This document shows, one piece after another, positions 59,669 through 64,000 of a stretch of 64,000 nt of DNA. Location of the stretch: NCBI RefSeq assembly GCF_030403505.1, contig NZ_JAUEMJ010000004.1:460046-524045 (forward strand). The letters run 5' to 3'. The position numbers were made by a program, and so were the translations under genes. A model generated the notes under the pieces. That model searched no databases. It was given only the letters and a program-made list of their open reading frames with translations, and was not told where the DNA came from. Source of the stretch: Glycomyces tritici (GTDB taxonomy: Bacteria; Actinomycetota; Actinomycetes; Mycobacteriales; Micromonosporaceae). The first letter of the stretch is position 1. Every line of letters begins with the position of its first letter.

Positions 59669-61066
59669 ATGCCCTTCGACTTTCCGCTCCCCTGCAACCG
59701 CGTCGACGTGCCGGACGGGCTCGGCGTCATCGACTTCGACGCCGGGGTAGGCCGTGTCACGCTGAAGCTCGCCGGGGATCCGATCGCCCGGGACTGGGAC
59801 GAGCGCGGCGGCTCCATCATGTGGCTCGCCAGACGCATTGCGCCGCAGCCGGATGACGAACCGCTGCACCGTCCGGAGGCATGGGCGGAACCGGCGGAGT
59901 GGGACGTGCTTCGCCAATGGGTGCGCCATGTCGAACCGGAGGACGACCCCGTAGTGCCGCTGCGCCCGCTCCTGGGGCTGCTCGCGTCCGGCCGGTACGG
60001 GGTCGGGCTGGGGACCCTGCCGAACGCCCATGTGCGGGCGGTGAAGACCGGCAAGGAGGCGCGGTGGTACGCCGACAGCTCCATCCCGTTCTTCGGGCAC
60101 ACGATCATTCCGACGCATCACTGGCCGCCGCCGGACAAGGCGGCCGTGGCCGCCTACCGGGAGCAGATCGCCGACGCGCGGGCGCAGCCGGCGCTCATCC
60201 TCGTCACGCACCCGGAATCGGAGGCGTACTACCTCCTGGACGGGCACCACAAACTCGCCGCTTACCTTGCGCTCGAACGCGATCCGGTGTGCGTGGTGAT
60301 CGAGGCCTACACGGCGCGCCGCGACTACCTCTCCTATCTTGAGGAGCCGTCGGAGGAGTACCGGTTCTCCGAGAACGAGTCCGGGACCGGCGTGCTCCAT
60401 GTCGTGGGCCGCGACGGGGCGAGCGCCCTGCGGATCGGCGGCAAGCCCTGCCTGGTCGAGGGGTACACGGGTTCGGGGACCGCCGACCGCCTGGCTGTGC
60501 GTTCGGGCGACCCGTGGGTGCGCCGGAAGGTGCGGCGGCTGCGGGCCGCGCTCCGCGAGCCCGCGCAGGCTTCGGCGCTGGAGATGTCGCGGGCGCTGTG
60601 GCCCCTGCTCGCGCCGGGCCGCTACGGCCTCCGCCGGTGGGTGCCGGGCACCTACTACGTCGAAGCGGTGCAGCCCGAGCGGATCAAGAGCTGGTATGTG
60701 GGCATCACGACCCCGGACCTCGGCGCGGTCCTGCTCCCGACCGACCAGTGGCCGCCCCGGGACGCCGCCACGGTCGCCGACTACTGCCGCAGGATCAAGC
60801 GCGGCGAGCGGCCCCTGGTCGTGACCCTCCGGGCCGCCCCGCCCGAGGACGAGGACGACGCGGTCGCGTTCGTCGTCGACGGCCACCACAAGCTGGCGGC
60901 CTACCAGCGCCTCGGTGTGGCCCCGCACTGCCTGGACATCGCCCGGGTGTCGGAGGAGACCGCCTGCGACCCTGCGGACCTCGACGCGGTGGCCGGTGAG
61001 GACCCGGTGCTGCGGGAGGCCACCGCCAGACTGCTGGCATACCTGCGCAAGCCCGCGGGGCGGTAG
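59669..61066 (+). CDS. Tandem ParB/sulfiredoxin-like DGHHKLAAY protein
   Basis: 465 residues made of two similar halves. Each contains a GRYG(V/L) segment, IPTHHWPPP or LPTDQWPPRD, and DGHHKLAAY (about 191-199 and 404-412) followed by a helical end. The ParB/Srx superfamily uses such a His-rich motif for nucleotide binding. A related single-copy gene lies convergent at 61153-61968. Function unknown; NTP binding or hydrolysis is the family-based guess. Confidence 0.7.
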   Translation: MPFDFPLPCNRVDVPDGLGVIDFDAGVGRVTLKLAGDPIARDWDERGGSIMWLARRIAPQPDDEPLHRPEAWAEPAEWDVLRQWVRHVEPEDDPVVPLRPLLGLLASGRYGVGLGTLPNAHVRAVKTGKEARWYADSSIPFFGHTIIPTHHWPPPDKAAVAAYREQIADARAQPALILVTHPESEAYYLLDGHHKLAAYLALERDPVCVVIEAYTARRDYLSYLEEPSEEYRFSENESGTGVLHVVGRDGASALRIGGKPCLVEGYTGSGTADRLAVRSGDPWVRRKVRRLRAALREPAQASALEMSRALWPLLAPGRYGLRRWVPGTYYVEAVQPERIKSWYVGITTPDLGAVLLPTDQWPPRDAATVADYCRRIKRGERPLVVTLRAAPPEDEDDAVAFVVDGHHKLAAYQRLGVAPHCLDIARVSEETACDPADLDAVAGEDPVLREATARLLAYLRKPAGR

Positions 61067-61152
61067 CCTGCGCCCGGCCGGGATCGCATCGTGAGTGCCG
61101 TGGGCGAAGTTCCCGCCGGCCGGCCGTGCGCGGGGGGCGCAGGGCGCAGGGG
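61067..61152. other. Convergent gap between two ParB-like genes
   Basis: 85 bp, GC-rich with short palindromes (CCCGGCCGGG, GCCGGCCGGC) but no clear hairpin terminator. No gene. Confidence 0.3.
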
Positions 61153-61968
61153 TCAGTTGCCCCGGTCCTCCAAGTAGCGCATGAGGTTCGCCGCGGACTG
61201 CCTGAGCTTCTCGTCGCCGTCGATCACGTCGCGGAGGTCGGCGGGTTTGCACGGGCGCCGGTCGGCGAGGCGGGCGATGTCGAGGAAGTGGGGGTTGATG
61301 CCGGTGCGGCGGTAGGCGGCCAGCTTGTGGTGGCCGTCGATGAGGAAGGACGCGCAGTCCTGCTCGTCGCCGGGCGGTTCGGAGCGGAGGATGACCGCGA
61401 GCGGGCGGTCGCCCTCCTCGATGGCGTCCACGTACCCGGCGATGGTCCCCTCGTCGCGGGGCGGCCACACGTCCGTGGGGATGACGGCGGTGCCTTCGGT
61501 GCCGATGGGCTCGTACGGGTACCACCAGGCGGTGCCGTTCTCGCCGAACGGTTCGATGTGGATGTTCGCATCGCGCCAGATCCGCACGCCGTAGTGGCCG
61601 GGCTGCAGGAGCCTGAGGATCGGCCGCGCGAGATCCACGGGGTCGGTGTCGCGGGTGGCGTGGCGCAGGCGCCCGCGCAGGTCGCGCAGGGATCCGCGGA
61701 AGGCCGCGTCGCGCGTGCGGATCGCGAAGCGGTCGATCGAGCCGGAGCCGGTGTAGCCCTCGACTATGAGCGGTTTCCAGCCGACGCGGAGCGCGCTCGC
61801 CCCGTCGTGGCCTCCGACCGACAAGGTGCCGTCCCCGTCCTGCACCTCGAGCACCTGGTATCCGAGAGACTCTGCCAATCGCGTGATCATCTGCTCCTCC
61901 GTCCAACCGTCGGCCGCCAGGCCCGCGCGGCGTTCGCACTCGCCGCCTGCCGCGACGAACCCCGTCAT
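61153..61968 (-). CDS. ParB/sulfiredoxin-like DGHHKLAAY protein
   Basis: 271 residues. N-terminal region with GGHDGASALRVGWKPLIVEG (parallel to the neighbour's GRDGASALRIGGKPCLVEG) and one C-terminal ParB-like domain with VIPTDVWPPRDEG and DGHHKLAAY (about 209-217). It is close in sequence to the second half of the convergent tandem gene, so the group expanded by duplication here. Same uncertain function. Confidence 0.65.
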   Translation of the reverse strand: MTGFVAAGGECERRAGLAADGWTEEQMITRLAESLGYQVLEVQDGDGTLSVGGHDGASALRVGWKPLIVEGYTGSGSIDRFAIRTRDAAFRGSLRDLRGRLRHATRDTDPVDLARPILRLLQPGHYGVRIWRDANIHIEPFGENGTAWWYPYEPIGTEGTAVIPTDVWPPRDEGTIAGYVDAIEEGDRPLAVILRSEPPGDEQDCASFLIDGHHKLAAYRRTGINPHFLDIARLADRRPCKPADLRDVIDGDEKLRQSAANLMRYLEDRGN

Positions 61969-62148
61969 TTCGGGCGGCGCGGGCCTCCGTCCAGCCTAGT
62001 ACCCCTTCGCGAAACGCATGAACACCACTGCTTTGACCTGGGCGTTCTGTATGCGCGCTTAACGGTTGCGGCCTTGGGGTACCCCGTTTCGGGCTCGAAG
62101 CACCTACAATGAGCAACCAGACCCTTCACTGCCCCTGGAGATCCGCCG

Positions 62149-62682
62149 TTGGCCGTCCCCCCGCAGCCCCCAGCCCACCACCACTACCCTCCTCCGAACT
62201 ACTTGTACTGGCAGCAGCCCCCTCCGCCGCCGCGCATGCCGGGGCTGACGATCACCGCCATCGTGCTGATGTGGGTGATGGTGGCCCTGGCCGTGGTCGG
62301 CGGCTTCCTGGCGGTGGTGCCGCTCCTGCTGCTGCAGGACGTGAGTTCATCGGCGCTGCTCGGACCGCTCGGGGAGTGGGCGGTGTGGCTGCTGGCGTTC
62401 GGCGCCCTGCAGGGCCTGGTCTGGGCGGGGCTGCGCGCGTACTTCGCGGTAGGGATCGCCAGGCGCAGCGCTCGGGCCCGCCGCGGCGCGATCTGGGCCG
62501 AGTCGATCGCGCTCGTGTTCCAGGTGGCGTACCTGGCGGTCTCGGTCGCCGCGTTCTCCTCCGCCCCGCGCGAAAGCGGGTACAGCTACAACTTCACCTT
62601 CGACTGCACCGGTCTCGTGCTCCCCATCCTGGTCATCTGCTTCCTCTCCGCTTCACGGTCGCTCTGGTGGTGCGACCGCTGA
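62149..62682 (+). CDS. Pro-rich four-TM membrane protein
   Basis: 177 residues. Pro/His/Tyr-rich N-terminus (about 1-30, PPPNYLYWQQPPPPPR), then four membrane helices (about 32-60, 75-98, 118-140, 150-170). TTG start with CCTGGAG upstream. The following gene is a related protein with the same architecture, so it is a tandem duplicate. Role unknown; such proteins are common in actinobacteria. Confidence 0.7.
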   Translation: MAVPPQPPAHHHYPPPNYLYWQQPPPPPRMPGLTITAIVLMWVMVALAVVGGFLAVVPLLLLQDVSSSALLGPLGEWAVWLLAFGALQGLVWAGLRAYFAVGIARRSARARRGAIWAESIALVFQVAYLAVSVAAFSSAPRESGYSYNFTFDCTGLVLPILVICFLSASRSLWWCDR

Positions 62683-62720
62683 GACCCCTTTGTTCCGCCC
62701 ATTGTTAGGAGAACCCCCGA

Positions 62721-63233
62721 ATGAGCAATCCCCCGCTTCCCCCCGCTCCTCCGCCCGGCCCGCCGCTCGGGTCCGGTCCCGAGACGATTCCCGGCTCCAC
62801 GAAGGGCGCCGTGGTGCTCCTGTGGATCCTGTTCGGCTTCGGCATCTGCGGCGGCGCCCTCTCCGTCTTCGGCTACACCGCGCTCGTGGCGCTGGAGGAC
62901 ACCGGTGACGTGGTCATCCCCTCGTCGTTCATGCCGTTCCTGATCGCGTCGATCGTCCAGATCCTGATCTGGACGGTCCTGCGCGCTATCTTCGCCGTGC
63001 GGATCGCCAAGCGCAGCGCCGGCGCCCGCAAGGGCGCGATCATCCTCGAGCTCGTCGGCCTGGCCCTGGCGGTCGTGTCGTGGATCTTCACCCCCGAGGT
63101 CGAGGTCACCGGTGCCAGCACCGCCGGCAACACGGCGGGCACCGTCATCGGCGCCGTCATCGGCATCGCCTTGGCCGCCATCATCATCGGCTTGCTGTCC
63201 ACTGCGGACTCCAAGCGCTGGTGCAACGAGTAG
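62721..63233 (+). CDS. Pro-rich four-TM membrane protein (tandem paralogue)
   Basis: 170 residues. Pro-rich start (SNPPLPPAPPPGPPLGSG) and four helices (about 30-55, 68-92, 102-122, 140-162). Shares IAKRSAGARKGAI with IARRSARARRGAI of the upstream protein. Spaced 38 nt from it with AGGAG before the ATG. Terminator follows. Confidence 0.7.
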   Translation: MSNPPLPPAPPPGPPLGSGPETIPGSTKGAVVLLWILFGFGICGGALSVFGYTALVALEDTGDVVIPSSFMPFLIASIVQILIWTVLRAIFAVRIAKRSAGARKGAIILELVGLALAVVSWIFTPEVEVTGASTAGNTAGTVIGAVIGIALAAIIIGLLSTADSKRWCNE

Positions 63234-63242
63234 CAGCGCCAC

Positions 63243-63277
63243 GCGGCCGCCGGAGGACTCGGTCCTCCGGCGGCCGC
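63243..63277 (+). terminator. Strong hairpin after tandem membrane protein genes
   Basis: A perfect 16-bp stem (left arm GCGGCCGCCGGAGGAC) with loop TCG, 9 nt past the stop codon. Confidence 0.75.
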
Positions 63278-63345
63278 TGCGGTTAACGCGTTGCCCGGGG
63301 TGGCGCGAAGGTCCTAAGGTGAAGCCCGAAAGTGAGGGTTGCTCC

Positions 63346-64000
63346 GTGACCAAGTTGAACCAGATCATCGCGATCGAGAAGAGCGTCAAGGCGAAGGCCG
63401 CGCGTGCGCTCGGCGACGCCGGGCGCGAGCTCGCCAAGGCGCCGCTGCTGTCCGGCATCTCCCGGACCTACCAGCCCAAGGACGAGGAGGGCGAGCAGCT
63501 GCCGCCCGAGTCGACGAAGGTGCAGCGCCGCGTCGAGGAACAGCTGCGCGAGGTGTCAGCGGCGATGACGCGACTGTTCGACGTCACGGCCACCAAGGAC
63601 CGCACGAACGCCCTCGCCACTGCCGACATCACCGTGGACGGTGAGGTGCTCGTCGCCGACGTCCCCGTCACCTACCTCCTGTTCCTGGAGAAGCAGCTCG
63701 CCGAGCTGCAGTCGTTCGTCAAGGCCCTGCCCGTGCTGGACGCGGGCGAGTCGTGGACGTACAACGACGCCTCCGACGCCTTCGCGACCGACCCGGTGAA
63801 GACGGTGCGCACCAAGAAGATCCCGCGCAACCACGTCAAGGCCGAAGCCACCGAGGAGCACCCGGCGCAGGTCGAGGTGTACTACGAGGACATCCCGGTC
63901 GGGTACTGGACGACCGTGAAGTTCTCCGGAGCGGCCCCCGCCAAGCGGGTCGCGCAGCTCTCCGAGCGGCTCGAGAAGCTCCAGATCGCCGTCAAGTTCG
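63346..64000 (+). CDS. Conserved actinobacterial protein (DUF7873-like), 3' end missing
   Basis: At least 218 residues; the frame runs off the window. GTG start with GAGGG upstream; N-terminus TKLNQIIAIEKSVKAKAARAL and motif ISRTYQPKDEEGEQLPPEST. This family is widespread in actinobacteria with no known function; the ISRTYQPKDEEGE motif is its hallmark. Basic helical start, beta-rich end (VEVYYEDIPVGYWTTVKFSG). Confidence 0.75.
   Translation, partial: MTKLNQIIAIEKSVKAKAARALGDAGRELAKAPLLSGISRTYQPKDEEGEQLPPESTKVQRRVEEQLREVSAAMTRLFDVTATKDRTNALATADITVDGEVLVADVPVTYLLFLEKQLAELQSFVKALPVLDAGESWTYNDASDAFATDPVKTVRTKKIPRNHVKAEATEEHPAQVEVYYEDIPVGYWTTVKFSGAAPAKRVAQLSERLEKLQIAVKF

Noticed and set aside
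1..64000. Insertion sequences, prophage genes, integrases, tRNA or rRNA genes
   Set aside because: None seen on either strand.

Overview
The window is 64 kb of very GC-rich chromosome from a high-GC actinomycete. The evidence is the codon use, frequent GTG and TTG starts, a clpB gene preceded by an HspR-type operator (HAIR), many WXG100/EspC-like proteins and a CopC protein. Some details would fit a Glycomycetaceae or Micromonosporaceae relative, but I cannot fix the genus from sequence alone. I see no tRNA, rRNA, CRISPR array, transposase or phage gene.

Region 1 (1-12 kb) is a stress and membrane block on the minus strand: clpB, a BRCT-like acidic protein, a giant DUF3686-type AAA ATPase, a flotillin and its OB-fold/NfeD-like membrane partner. 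Region 2 (12-17 kb, plus strand) holds an FtsK/SpoIIIE ATPase of EccC type with one live and one degenerate ATPase domain, a coiled-coil membrane protein, a WXG-type substrate with a YxxxD tail, and a small partner protein. Region 3 (17-27 kb) is mostly housekeeping: an MDR oxidoreductase and divergent TetR regulator around a shared operator, small membrane proteins, a molybdenum cofactor operon (moaC-mog-moeA-moaE), CopC and a Gfo/Idh/MocA oxidoreductase.

Region 4 (27-44.4 kb, all minus strand) is a dense type VII (ESX-like) accessory locus. It has YbaB-like proteins, EspC-like and WXG-like partners, two long PPE-like Gly-rich substrates, a lipoprotein, a detached HNH nuclease toxin and SUKH-like immunity genes. 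Region 5 (44.8-52.3 kb, plus strand) is a chromosomal type IV secretion-like operon: pilin-like, VirB3/PrgI-like, VirB4-like ATPase, VirB6/TrbL-like, a VirB8-position protein and a transglycosylase/M23 hydrolase. The VirB4-like gene carries a striking cluster of DnaA boxes in its 5' coding region. Region 6 (52.4-55 kb) is a second type VII toxin cassette with the same gene order as the one in region 4: YbaB-like, EspC-like, WXG carrier, detached toxin, immunity. Region 7 (55-64 kb) has a frameshifted gene, a secreted or membrane protein, a GNAT enzyme, a VTT-like membrane protein, a family of ParB-like DGHHKLAAY proteins, two tandem proline-rich membrane proteins and the start of a conserved actinobacterial protein.

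The parts most worth attention are three. First, the twice-repeated cassette keeps secretion partner, WXG carrier, toxin and immunity as separate coupled genes, while the same two secretion modules are fused in two paralogues. Second, at least five exact TTATCCACA boxes lie inside the VirB4-like coding sequence, with codon choice bent to preserve them. Third, a type IV-like export operon is embedded between type VII effector loci.
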